Shown here: positions 1 through 6,357 of the stretch, piece after piece
How positions within the stretch are numbered: the stretch's first letter is position 1
Layout of the letters: each line of letters starts with the position of its first letter
Assembly: GCA_023427845.1 (NCBI GenBank)
Contig: JAEYZX010000153.1
Span: 1 to 13,206 of the forward strand
Direction: 5' to 3'
DNA length: 13,206 nt
Origin: Bacteroidota bacterium
GTDB lineage: Bacteria; Bacteroidota; Bacteroidia; Flavobacteriales; Flavobacteriaceae
The notes under the pieces: generated by a model
Database searches by the model: none
What the model was told of the DNA's origin: nothing
The model's input: the letters and a program-made list of their open reading frames with translations, nothing else
Program-made: the position numbers and the translations under genes

Positions 1-1
1 T

Positions 2-247
2 CTCTGGGATCAAAAAAAACCAGGGTTAAAGAACGCGCCGCCGGTAGTTAAAGCCGTTCAGGAAGAACAAAACGCGGCGCCGGTAGCTCCACGTGCGGCA
101 AAGGCAAAAACCGAGCCGACGAAAACCATGATGCCTCCGCAACCGCCAAACAGCGCACCGCCTGCAATAGGTTCGCCGCCACGAGGGAATGATGCCCCAA
201 CCCAGCAAAACCCGATAAGATCCCAACCTTCACAACCGAAACGCTAA
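2..247 (+). CDS. C-terminal tail of a truncated upstream protein (Pro/Ala/Gln-rich)
   Basis: An open frame enters from the left edge and stops with TAA immediately before the bactofilin ATG, with no spacer. The 81 visible residues are low complexity, rich in Pro, Ala, Gln and Lys, with no hydrophobic segment or catalytic motif, so this is a disordered tail. From memory of flavobacterial gene order, the gene upstream of this bactofilin is often a large TPR lipoprotein of the SprE/PorW type, which is needed for type IX secretion and gliding. Nothing in the visible tail proves that identity. The direct abutment suggests cotranscription with the bactofilin. The reading frame is well supported by the stop position and the absence of other stops; the function is unknown from this window. 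Confidence 0.6.
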   Translation, partial: LWDQKKPGLKNAPPVVKAVQEEQNAAPVAPRAAKAKTEPTKTMMPPQPPNSAPPAIGSPPRGNDAPTQQNPIRSQPSQPKR

Positions 248-637
248 ATGTTCGAAAAAAGTCCCAAATCTTATACCGACCTTCTAGGCAAGACGAATCG
301 TATCGTTGAGGGAACGATGATAAAAGGCGATATCGCATCACAGGCCGATTTTAGGCTCGACGGTGAACTTATCGGCAATTTTCTTTCGAATGGGAAAATT
401 GTTATAGGTCCCGCCGGAAGTGTCAAAGGTGAAATCATTTGCAAAAACGCCGATATAGAAGGAAAATTCGAAGGGAAAATCCAGGTTTCCGATATTCTTA
501 ACGTAAAATCAAAAGCCAGCATACATGGCGAAGTAATTTGCGGAAAATTGGCCGTCGAACCCGGAGCTGAATTCAGTGCGTCGTGCGTGATGAAACCCAA
601 TATGAAAAAGCTGCCGCCGCATGATCAAAAAGAATAA
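248..637 (+). CDS. Bactofilin (polymer-forming cytoskeletal protein)
   Basis: This 129-residue protein is a bactofilin (DUF583/PF04519 family), a small protein that polymerises without nucleotides into filaments or membrane-associated sheets and scaffolds cell-wall and envelope processes. The core at about residues 17-115 shows the expected right-handed beta-helix pattern: short repeats of alternating hydrophobic residues with Gly turns (EGTMIKGDI, LDGELIGNF, GSVKGEII, ADIEGKFEGKI, ASIHGEVICGKL, GAEFSASCVMK). Both termini are short, polar and probably disordered, as is usual for the family. The ATG directly follows the upstream stop, and the last 17 bases overlap the AtpZ-like gene in another frame, so translational coupling is likely. 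The family call is firm; the cellular process served here is not visible. Confidence 0.93.
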   Translation: MFEKSPKSYTDLLGKTNRIVEGTMIKGDIASQADFRLDGELIGNFLSNGKIVIGPAGSVKGEIICKNADIEGKFEGKIQVSDILNVKSKASIHGEVICGKLAVEPGAEFSASCVMKPNMKKLPPHDQKE

Positions 638-848
638 GAAGTTCGATAAAAAGCCACTTAATAGTTATATTAAATTTTCAGCATATGTATTTCAGATGGC
701 CGCAACTATTCTAGTGTTCGTGCTTCTCGGGAAATACATCGACAATAAATTGGGGAACGAGAAACTGATTGTTACCGCGATCCTGTCGGTAATTGGCGTT
801 GGCCTTTCGATATTTAATCTTATAAGAAGCGTTCGCAATGTCAAGTAA
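621..848 (+). CDS. AtpZ/AtpI-family small membrane protein
   Basis: A 75-residue protein with a basic N-terminus (Lys-rich to about residue 11) and two predicted membrane helices at roughly 20-38 and 48-68. The helix 1 to loop motif GKYIDNKLG is typical of the AtpZ/AtpI family (PF09527), whose Gly-Lys-x-x-Asp element lies at the end of the first helix. Members are encoded beside F1Fo operons and have been linked to c-ring assembly and, in alkaliphilic Bacillus, to divalent cation uptake. It starts inside the bactofilin gene and ends 11 bases into the next gene, so the three are probably translated as a coupled unit. The position just before the ATP synthase genes supports the call. Its exact activity here is inferred. 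Confidence 0.85.
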   Translation: MIKKNKKFDKKPLNSYIKFSAYVFQMAATILVFVLLGKYIDNKLGNEKLIVTAILSVIGVGLSIFNLIRSVRNVK

Positions 849-1215
849 TTTCTTACGTACTGCAATTTTTCTGACGGTTTTTTCCGTCGTTGTATTTTTT
901 GTGAATTATTTGTTTGCGGCTGAAAGGATCCCGATTGGCTTTGTTGTGTCGACCCACCTATTTTTATTTACGGTAAATTTAGTGCTGCTTTACGTTTTTG
1001 ACTGGGTAACCCAACATGCCGTTGACAAATCAGGTTTTGCGTTCATAGGTTTTATATTCGTCAAGGCGCTATTGATATTCGTATTCTTATCAATTATTAC
1101 CGGTTTCTTCGAATTGACTAAACCGTTGATGCTCAGTTTTGCACTTAATTATTTGGGATATTTATTCTTTAGCATTTATTTATGTCTTAAAACACTTCGG
1201 TTTTACGAAAAATAA
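838..1215 (+). CDS. AtpI-like four-helix membrane protein upstream of atpB
   Basis: This 125-residue protein is almost entirely hydrophobic, with four predicted membrane helices at about 8-26, 34-57, 66-87 and 98-117. A Lys (K76) lies inside the third helix in the motif VKALLIF, and a short basic tail (KTLRFYEK) ends the protein. The topology, length and position immediately before atpB match the poorly conserved subunit I group (AtpI), which in other bacteria assists c-ring oligomerisation and works with AtpZ. I see no diagnostic motif beyond topology, so the AtpI assignment rests mainly on context. The start overlaps the AtpZ-like gene by 11 bases. The promoter before atpB follows directly, so this gene may be expressed with the bactofilin rather than with the main atp operon. 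Confidence 0.75.
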   Translation: MSSNFLRTAIFLTVFSVVVFFVNYLFAAERIPIGFVVSTHLFLFTVNLVLLYVFDWVTQHAVDKSGFAFIGFIFVKALLIFVFLSIITGFFELTKPLMLSFALNYLGYLFFSIYLCLKTLRFYEK

Positions 1216-1228
1216 TAGTTTGGGACAC

Positions 1229-1258
1229 TTTTTTTAAATAATAAATACATTACCTTTG
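1229..1258 (+). promoter_or_regulatory. Bacteroidota-type promoter for atpB
   Basis: TACCTTTG at 1251-1258 matches the Bacteroidota -7 consensus TAnnTTTG exactly. A run of seven T at 1229-1235 lies about 18 bases upstream, where a -33 TTTG-like element is expected; that match is weak. Transcription would begin near 1264, leaving a short A-rich leader before the atpB ATG at 1284. The placement, in a 68-base gap between the AtpI-like gene and atpB, suggests that the structural genes can be transcribed separately from the three genes upstream. Confidence 0.65.
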
Positions 1259-1283
1259 CACCGATTTTAAAAAAATACAAATA

Positions 1284-2372
1284 ATGCAAAAGCAGGGTGT
1301 AAAGTTTTCTCTCCTATCTTTCTTTCTACTCGTTTTTTTGACGTCAAATTTGGGATATGCCCAACAGGTTTCTGAAGTTGAGGCTCCAAGTGAAGAAAAG
1401 GAATTCAATGCGGTCGAAATGATCATGCATCACATTTCCGATTCGAATGAATGGCATTTGTGGACAACCACTGATGATTCGGGTGAGGAGCATCATGTTT
1501 CGATTCCGCTTCCGGTAATTCTGATTCACAACGGCGAATTAAAGACTTTTATGTCGAATGCCGTTGCACACGGTCATGAGCATGACGGATTTAAAATGGA
1601 TCATGGACGTATTGTATCGACCGACGAAAATGTTCAGCGCGCAAACGTATCGGATTTATTTACCGGCCTTGATAACAAATTCATCGATCTTTCGATCACA
1701 AAAAATGTAGTTGGAATCCTCGTTTCAATCGTGGTGTTGCTGCTCATTTTCATCGGCACCAAAAATGCGTATGCAAAACACGGTGGTGTACCAAAAGGCA
1801 TAGCCGCTTTTACAGAACCTATCATTTTGTTCATCCGCGATGAGGTGGCGATCCCAAATATCGGACACGCAAAAGCTGCGAAATTTTTGCCACTGCTGTT
1901 GTCCATTTTCTTTTTTATTTGGATTAACAACCTGCTTGGCTTGATTCCGCTGTTTCCGGGCGGTGCCAACGTAACCGGAAATATTGCGGTGACTTTAGTG
2001 CTCGCGTTGATTACTTTTGTCACGGTAAACATAAACGGAAACAAAAACTACTGGGGGCACGTTTTCAAACCACCCGGAGTTCCGGCCTGGCTTTTGCCGA
2101 TCATGATCCCGGTGGAATTCCTCGGACTTTTAACGAAGCCTTTTGCATTGATGATGCGATTGTTCGCCAACATTACGGCGGGGCACATTATGATATTAAG
2201 TTTGGTTTCGCTCGTATTTATGTTTAAATCGATGGCGATTGCACCTGCATCGGTAGCCTTGGCGTTGTTTGTCTCAGTACTTGAACTATTGGTTGCAGCT
2301 TTGCAGGCATATATATTTACCGTTCTTACGGCACTATTTATCGGTATGGCAGTAGCCGAAGAACATCATTAA
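1284..2372 (+). CDS. atpB: ATP synthase Fo subunit a
   Basis: Subunit a forms the proton half-channels beside the c-ring of F1Fo ATP synthase. The C-terminal two thirds (about 140-362) carry the membrane helices and the MMRLFANITAGH motif. R292 corresponds to the essential E. coli Arg210. H301 and E334 occupy the places of E. coli Glu219 and His245, the swapped arrangement also seen in mitochondrial subunit a, and Q341 matches Gln252. At 362 residues it is about 90 longer than the E. coli protein. The extra part is an N-terminal signal peptide (hydrophobic core about 8-25, likely cleaved after YAQ or nearby) and a periplasmic segment with ten His between residues 49 and 107. Such an extension is usual for Bacteroidota. 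First gene of the main operon; the ATG is preceded by an A-rich leader without a Shine-Dalgarno sequence. Confidence 0.97.
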   Translation: MQKQGVKFSLLSFFLLVFLTSNLGYAQQVSEVEAPSEEKEFNAVEMIMHHISDSNEWHLWTTTDDSGEEHHVSIPLPVILIHNGELKTFMSNAVAHGHEHDGFKMDHGRIVSTDENVQRANVSDLFTGLDNKFIDLSITKNVVGILVSIVVLLLIFIGTKNAYAKHGGVPKGIAAFTEPIILFIRDEVAIPNIGHAKAAKFLPLLLSIFFFIWINNLLGLIPLFPGGANVTGNIAVTLVLALITFVTVNINGNKNYWGHVFKPPGVPAWLLPIMIPVEFLGLLTKPFALMMRLFANITAGHIMILSLVSLVFMFKSMAIAPASVALALFVSVLELLVAALQAYIFTVLTALFIGMAVAEEHH

Positions 2373-2406
2373 TAATAATTTTTATAAACCCTTTTAATTT
2401 TTAAAA

Positions 2407-2616
2407 ATGGAATCAGCAGGATTAATTTACGTAGGAATCGGATTGGCAGTATTAGGTGTTGGTCTTGGTATTGGTCGTATTGGTGGATCGGCGATGGAGG
2501 CTATTGCCCGTCAGCCTGAAGCTGCAGGAAAAATCCAAGGTGCGATGCTTATCGCAGCAGGTCTTATCGAAGGTGCGGGTCTTATCGCTATCATCTTCGG
2601 AGCTTTTGTTAAGTAA
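2407..2616 (+). CDS. atpE: ATP synthase Fo subunit c
   Basis: A 69-residue hairpin of two membrane helices that oligomerises into the proton-driven rotor ring. Helix 1 carries the Gly-packing motif (G17, G19, G21, G23), the polar loop has the conserved RQPE (35-38) that contacts gamma and epsilon, and helix 2 carries the ion-binding carboxylate E55 in LIEGAGL. The sodium signature is absent: the residue aligned with Gln32 of Ilyobacter subunit c is I22, and the residue after the carboxylate is Gly, not Ser or Thr. The ring should therefore be proton-coupled. It lies 34 bases after atpB and is followed at once by a terminator-like hairpin, which may raise its transcript level relative to the downstream genes. 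Confidence 0.97.
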   Translation: MESAGLIYVGIGLAVLGVGLGIGRIGGSAMEAIARQPEAAGKIQGAMLIAAGLIEGAGLIAIIFGAFVK

Positions 2617-2625
2617 AAAGCCATT

Positions 2626-2668
2626 ACAATTTCCGTAACGGTTGGTTGCGGAAATTGTTTTTAATTTT
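2626..2668 (+). terminator. Terminator-like hairpin between atpE and atpF (probable attenuator)
   Basis: ACAATTTCCG (2626-2635) is perfectly complementary to CGGAAATTGT (2649-2658). Pairing continues inward as a U-G wobble and three Watson-Crick pairs (2636-2639 with 2645-2648), giving a 14-bp stem and a GGTTG loop. The 3' arm runs into TTTTT and then AATTTT, the shape of an intrinsic terminator. It starts 10 bases after the atpE stop and ends before the atpF ATG. Since an ATP synthase needs many c subunits but only two b, one delta, three alpha and one gamma, partial termination or 3'-end protection here is a reasonable inference. Confidence 0.75.
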
Positions 2669-2683
2669 AAAAATTTATTATTT

Positions 2684-3199
2684 ATGATATTATTAAGTGC
2701 AGGTTCAGAATTAATCAATCCGGGTATTGGACTGATTTTTTGGATGCTTATAACATTTGTAATCCTATTGGTCCTTCTAAAGAAATTTGCCTGGAAACCA
2801 ATTCTAGGCGCTGTTTCTGAAAGGGAAGAAGGAATTCGCACCGCTTTGCTTTCTGCCGAGAAAGCTCGCAGCGAAATGCAAAACCTTCAGGCCGACAATC
2901 AGCGTATCTTGCAGGAAGCCAGAATGGAGCGCGATGCTTTGTTGAAAGAGGCTCGTGAAATGAAAGAAAAAATGATTGCCGATTCAAAAACTGAAGCTCA
3001 GGCTGTAGGTCAGAAAATGATTGAGCAGGCGAAGGCAGCAATCGAAAGCGAGAAAAATTCTGCTATGGCCGAATTGAAAGCACAGGTTTCAACACTGTCA
3101 CTTGAAATTGCTGAAAAATTATTGAAAGACGAATTGTCTAACAAAGAATCCCAAATGAAATTGGTCGACAAAATGTTGGACGACGCAAAATTAAACTAA
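2684..3199 (+). CDS. atpF: ATP synthase Fo subunit b (peripheral stalk)
   Basis: Subunit b anchors the stator: one N-terminal membrane helix (about 12-33 from this start) followed by a long charged amphipathic helix that dimerises and binds delta and alpha. The motif KKFAWKPIL after the membrane helix is typical of bacterial b subunits, and residues from about 45 to 165 are Ala/Glu/Lys-rich coiled coil. I chose ATG 2684 (171 residues). A longer frame exists from a TTG at 2642, but that codon lies in the loop of the upstream hairpin, the extra 14 residues have no counterpart in the family, and the usual N-terminus begins a few residues before the GLIFW segment. The stop is separated from the atpH ATG by one base. 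Confidence 0.94.
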   Translation: MILLSAGSELINPGIGLIFWMLITFVILLVLLKKFAWKPILGAVSEREEGIRTALLSAEKARSEMQNLQADNQRILQEARMERDALLKEAREMKEKMIADSKTEAQAVGQKMIEQAKAAIESEKNSAMAELKAQVSTLSLEIAEKLLKDELSNKESQMKLVDKMLDDAKLN

Positions 3200-3200
3200 G

Positions 3201-3734
3201 ATGGCAGGAACCAGAGCAGCAATCCGTTACGCGAAAGCAATCCTCGATATGGCGCAGTCAAAAGGCGTGGCGTCTGAAGTGAACCATGATATGTTGTTGA
3301 TTGCATCGACTATCGGATCTAATGCCGAACTGAACAATTTCATCGGCAATCCTACAGTCAGTGTCGAAATCAAGGAAAGTGCATTACTTGAGGTATTTGC
3401 CGATACAAATGCTGTAACTAAAAGTCTTTTCCATTTGTTGCACGAGAACAAGCGTTTCGGAATCCTTGAAGGTGTTGCATCCGAATACAATCGTCTTTTC
3501 GATGAGATGAACGGAGTTGAAGTTGCAAAAGTTACCACTGCAGTTCCGCTCGACGATGAGATGAAGGCAAAAGTAATGTCGAAAATACTAACGTTTTCGA
3601 ACAAGAAGGTCAACATCGTAAATATAGTAGACCCGGCAATCATTGGTGGGTTTATCCTTAGAATAGGTGACCAGCAGTTCAATGCTTCAGTTGCCAACAG
3701 ATTACAGGTTTTGAAAAGAGAATTAAATAACTAG
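3201..3734 (+). CDS. atpH: ATP synthase F1 subunit delta (OSCP)
   Basis: Delta/OSCP caps the F1 head and ties the alpha N-termini to the peripheral stalk b dimer. At 177 residues it has the normal length. The N-terminal helical domain (about 1-105) begins with the familiar AAIRYAKAILDMA stretch, and the C-terminal domain ends with the family signature at 143-175: VDPAIIGGF, then GDQQFNASVANRL, then an Arg/Lys-rich helix. One base separates it from atpF and 18 bases from atpA, consistent with a single transcript. Confidence 0.95.
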   Translation: MAGTRAAIRYAKAILDMAQSKGVASEVNHDMLLIASTIGSNAELNNFIGNPTVSVEIKESALLEVFADTNAVTKSLFHLLHENKRFGILEGVASEYNRLFDEMNGVEVAKVTTAVPLDDEMKAKVMSKILTFSNKKVNIVNIVDPAIIGGFILRIGDQQFNASVANRLQVLKRELNN

Positions 3735-3752
3735 TTATTTATAATTTAAATT

Positions 3753-5330
3753 ATGGCAGAAATTAAGCCTGCTGAAATATCAGCAATATTAAAAAAGCAA
3801 TTATCAGGTTTTGAATCTGGTGCAACGCTGGAAGAAGTCGGAACAGTACTAACTATTGGTGATGGTATTGCACTTGTTCATGGTTTGTCGAACGTACAAT
3901 ACGGTGAACTTGTTGAATTCCAGAATGGAACTGAAGGTATCGTTTTGAACCTTGAAGAAGATAATGTGGGTGTTGTACTTTTAGGTGACTATAAAGGCAT
4001 TAAGGAAGGCTCTACCGCAAAAAGAACCCAGCGTATCGCTTCTTTAAAAGTTGGTGAACAAATGGTGGGCCGTGTCGTAAACACACTCGGTTTCCCAATC
4101 GACGGAAAAGGCCCGATCGGTGGTGAACTTTACGAAATGCCACTTGAGCGAAAAGCTCCGGGAGTTATCTTCCGTCAGCCGGTAACCGAGCCGTTGCAGA
4201 CAGGTATCAAAGCCGTAGATGCGATGATTCCGGTTGGACGTGGGCAGCGTGAGCTTGTCATCGGTGACCGTCAGACAGGTAAATCGACTGTTTGTATCGA
4301 TACGATCATCAACCAAAAAGAATTTTATGATGCAGGTCAGCCTGTATTCTGTATATATGTTGCAATAGGACAGAAAGCATCAACCGTAGCGGGAATCGCC
4401 AAAAAACTGGAAGAAATGGGTGCAATGGCCTACACGGTTATTGTTGCAGCCAACGCGTCCGATCCTGCTCCGATGCAGGTTTATGCTCCTTTCGCAGGTG
4501 CCGCAATCGGTGAGTACTTCCGTGATACCGGCCGTCCGGCATTGATCGTTTATGACGATTTGTCGAAACAGGCGGTTGCTTACCGTGAGGTATCGCTTCT
4601 ATTAAGAAGGCCACCGGGACGTGAGGCTTATCCTGGAGACGTTTTCTACCTTCACTCACGTTTGCTTGAAAGAGCTGCGAAAGTGATCAACAACGACGAG
4701 ATCGCACGTACGATGAATGACCTTCCGGATTCGTTGAAGCCAATCGTTAAAGGTGGCGGATCGCTTACGGCTTTGCCAATCATCGAAACGCAGGCAGGTG
4801 ACGTTTCGGCTTATATCCCAACAAACGTAATTTCGATTACCGACGGACAGATTTTCCTTGAATCGGATTTGTTTAACTCAGGTGTGCGTCCGGCGATCAA
4901 CGTAGGTATTTCGGTATCGCGTGTTGGAGGTAACGCTCAGATCAAATCGATGAAGAAAGTTGCGGGAACACTTAAACTTGACCAGGCGCAGTTCCGTGAA
5001 TTGGAAGCGTTTGCGAAATTCGGATCCGATCTCGATGCGGTTACATTGAACGTAATCGAAAAAGGCCGACGAAACGTTGAAATCCTTAAACAAGGTTTGA
5101 ACGATCCGTATACTGTTGAAGATCAGGTCGCGATTATCTATGCCGGTTCTAAAAACCTGCTTCGTAACGTACCTGTTGAAAAAGTAAAAGAATTTGAAAA
5201 AGACTTCCTTGAATTCCTGAACAACAAGCACAGAGATGTTCTTGATCAGTTGAAAGCAGGAAAACTGACCGACGAAATCACCGACGTGATCGAAAGGACA
5301 GCTAAAGAAGTTTCAGCAAAATACAATTAA
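3753..5330 (+). CDS. atpA: ATP synthase F1 subunit alpha
   Basis: Alpha alternates with beta in the F1 hexamer and holds the non-catalytic nucleotide sites. All hallmarks are present in 525 residues: an N-terminal beta-barrel (about 25-95), P-loop GDRQTGKST at 171-179 with K177, Walker B strand ALIVYDD at 263-269, the alpha/beta signature PAINVGISVS at 380-389, and the arginine finger R390 that reaches the neighbouring catalytic site. Gln174 in the P-loop is the alpha-type residue that separates it from beta. The segment between ERAAK and GSLTALP is 25 residues, about 7 longer than in E. coli. It is followed by a 71-base spacer with a palindromic repeat array before atpG. Confidence 0.98.
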   Translation: MAEIKPAEISAILKKQLSGFESGATLEEVGTVLTIGDGIALVHGLSNVQYGELVEFQNGTEGIVLNLEEDNVGVVLLGDYKGIKEGSTAKRTQRIASLKVGEQMVGRVVNTLGFPIDGKGPIGGELYEMPLERKAPGVIFRQPVTEPLQTGIKAVDAMIPVGRGQRELVIGDRQTGKSTVCIDTIINQKEFYDAGQPVFCIYVAIGQKASTVAGIAKKLEEMGAMAYTVIVAANASDPAPMQVYAPFAGAAIGEYFRDTGRPALIVYDDLSKQAVAYREVSLLLRRPPGREAYPGDVFYLHSRLLERAAKVINNDEIARTMNDLPDSLKPIVKGGGSLTALPIIETQAGDVSAYIPTNVISITDGQIFLESDLFNSGVRPAINVGISVSRVGGNAQIKSMKKVAGTLKLDQAQFRELEAFAKFGSDLDAVTLNVIEKGRRNVEILKQGLNDPYTVEDQVAIIYAGSKNLLRNVPVEKVKEFEKDFLEFLNNKHRDVLDQLKAGKLTDEITDVIERTAKEVSAKYN

Positions 5331-5340
5331 TATGGAATAA

Positions 5341-5395
5341 GGTATAGGGTATAGGGTGTATAGCTCCCTATACCCTTAACCCTAAACCCTACACC
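5341..5395. repeat. Palindromic heptamer repeat array between atpA and atpG
   Basis: Two copies of TATAGGG (5343-5349, 5350-5356) face four complementary-type heptamers, CCCTATA, CCCTTAA, CCCTAAA and CCCTACA (5366-5393), all in a 7-base period. GGGTATAGGG at 5347-5356 is perfectly complementary to CCCTATACCC at 5366-5375, leaving a 9-base loop. No T-run follows the hairpin, so it is not a standard terminator. In the transcript it would form a hairpin ending 26 bases before the atpG ATG, with room to slip by one repeat unit. Confidence 0.85.
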
Positions 5396-5401
5396 AGAGA
5401 T

Positions 5402-6265
5402 ATGGCAAACTTAAAGGAAATCCGTAACAGAATTACCTCCGTTTCATCGACGATGCAAATCACATCGGCAATGAAGATGGTTTCTGCTGCAAAGCTGAAG
5501 AAAGCACAAGATGCAATCACTGCAATGCGGCCTTATGCCGAAAAACTGACCGAGCTTTTGCAAAATCTTTCGGCCACGCTTGAAGGTGATGCAGGAGGAG
5601 CATTTACTGCACAACGTGAAGTGAAGCGGATTTTGGTGATTGCGATTACATCGAACAGAGGTTTGAGCGGTGCATTCAACTCGAACGTGGTGAAAGAAAC
5701 ACGTCGGTTGACCGAAACGGTCTATGCTGGCAAAAAAGTTGATTTCATTACTATTGGTAAAAAAGGTAACGATATCATCCGAAAATCCAATACTGTTCTA
5801 ACAAACCATACTTCAATCTTCGATACACTGAATTTTGAAAATGCTGCTGCAATCGCCGATGAGGCAACGCAACTTTTCCTCGACGGAAAGTACGACAAGG
5901 TGGTTTTGGTTTACAACCAGTTCAAAAACGCGGCAACGCAGATTATCCAAACTGAGCAATTTCTGCCATTGGCACCTATTGCGTCTGATAAACCGGTTTC
6001 TACAACCGATTATATTTTCGAACCGTCAAAAGAAGAAATCGTTCTGACGTTGATCCCAATAATGCTAAAAACACAATTGTACAAAGCATTGCGCGATTCA
6101 TTTGCATCAGAACACGGCGCGCGTATGACGGCAATGCACAAAGCTACCGACAACGCAACCGAACTTCGCGATCAGTTGAAACTGACTTACAACAAAGCGC
6201 GTCAAGCAGCAATTACAAACGAAATCCTCGAAATCGTTGGTGGTGCGGAAGCATTGAAAGGTTAA
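5402..6265 (+). CDS. atpG: ATP synthase F1 subunit gamma (central rotor shaft)
   Basis: Gamma is the rotating shaft inside the alpha/beta hexamer. The 287 residues show the two long terminal helices of the coiled-coil shaft: an N-terminal one starting LKEIRNRITSV and containing ITSAMKMVSAAKLKKAQ, and a C-terminal one with the family signature in ELRDQLKLTYNKARQAAIT and a GGAEAL end. The central part (about 75-215) is the Rossmann-like domain, with ITSNRGLSGAFN near its start. Length and order are normal. It is the last gene of the operon; no atpD or atpC follows, and an intrinsic terminator begins 21 bases after the stop. Confidence 0.97.
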   Translation: MANLKEIRNRITSVSSTMQITSAMKMVSAAKLKKAQDAITAMRPYAEKLTELLQNLSATLEGDAGGAFTAQREVKRILVIAITSNRGLSGAFNSNVVKETRRLTETVYAGKKVDFITIGKKGNDIIRKSNTVLTNHTSIFDTLNFENAAAIADEATQLFLDGKYDKVVLVYNQFKNAATQIIQTEQFLPLAPIASDKPVSTTDYIFEPSKEEIVLTLIPIMLKTQLYKALRDSFASEHGARMTAMHKATDNATELRDQLKLTYNKARQAAITNEILEIVGGAEALKG

Positions 6266-6286
6266 GACTAATATTTTATTTTTTAT

Positions 6287-6320
6287 AAAAGCCGTACATT
6301 TTGTGCGGCTTTTCTGATTT
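6287..6320 (+). terminator. Intrinsic terminator after atpG
   Basis: AAAAGCCGTACA (6287-6298) pairs with TGTGCGGCTTTT (6302-6313) as a 12-bp stem with one G-U pair and a TTT loop. The stem's own T-run and the TGATTT that follows provide the U tract. This closes the ATP synthase transcription unit before the secreted-protein gene. Confidence 0.9.
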
Positions 6321-6357
6321 TTATTATATATTGGCCTTCTAACCTTATTTTTATATT

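Noticed and set aside
2407..2616. Sodium-coupled c-ring
   Set aside because: The residue aligned with Gln32 of the sodium type is I22 and the residue after the carboxylate E55 is Gly, so the sodium ligands are missing.
2642..2683. Longer atpF frame starting at TTG 2642
   Set aside because: The TTG lies in the loop of the atpE-atpF hairpin and the extra 14 residues have no counterpart in the b-subunit family; ATG 2684 gives the usual N-terminus.
4044..5231. Long minus-strand open frames opposite atpA (and similar ones opposite atpB, atpH, dut and the TPR gene)
   Set aside because: They are antisense to strongly conserved genes, have no recognisable domains, and arise from codon bias of the real genes.
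5380..5386. CCCTAAA, identical to the plant-type telomere repeat
   Set aside because: Only one exact copy, within a degenerate heptamer array inside a bacterial operon; coincidental likeness.
5341..5395. Heptamer array as a CRISPR or intrinsic terminator
   Set aside because: Units are only 7 bases without spacers, and no T-run follows the hairpin.
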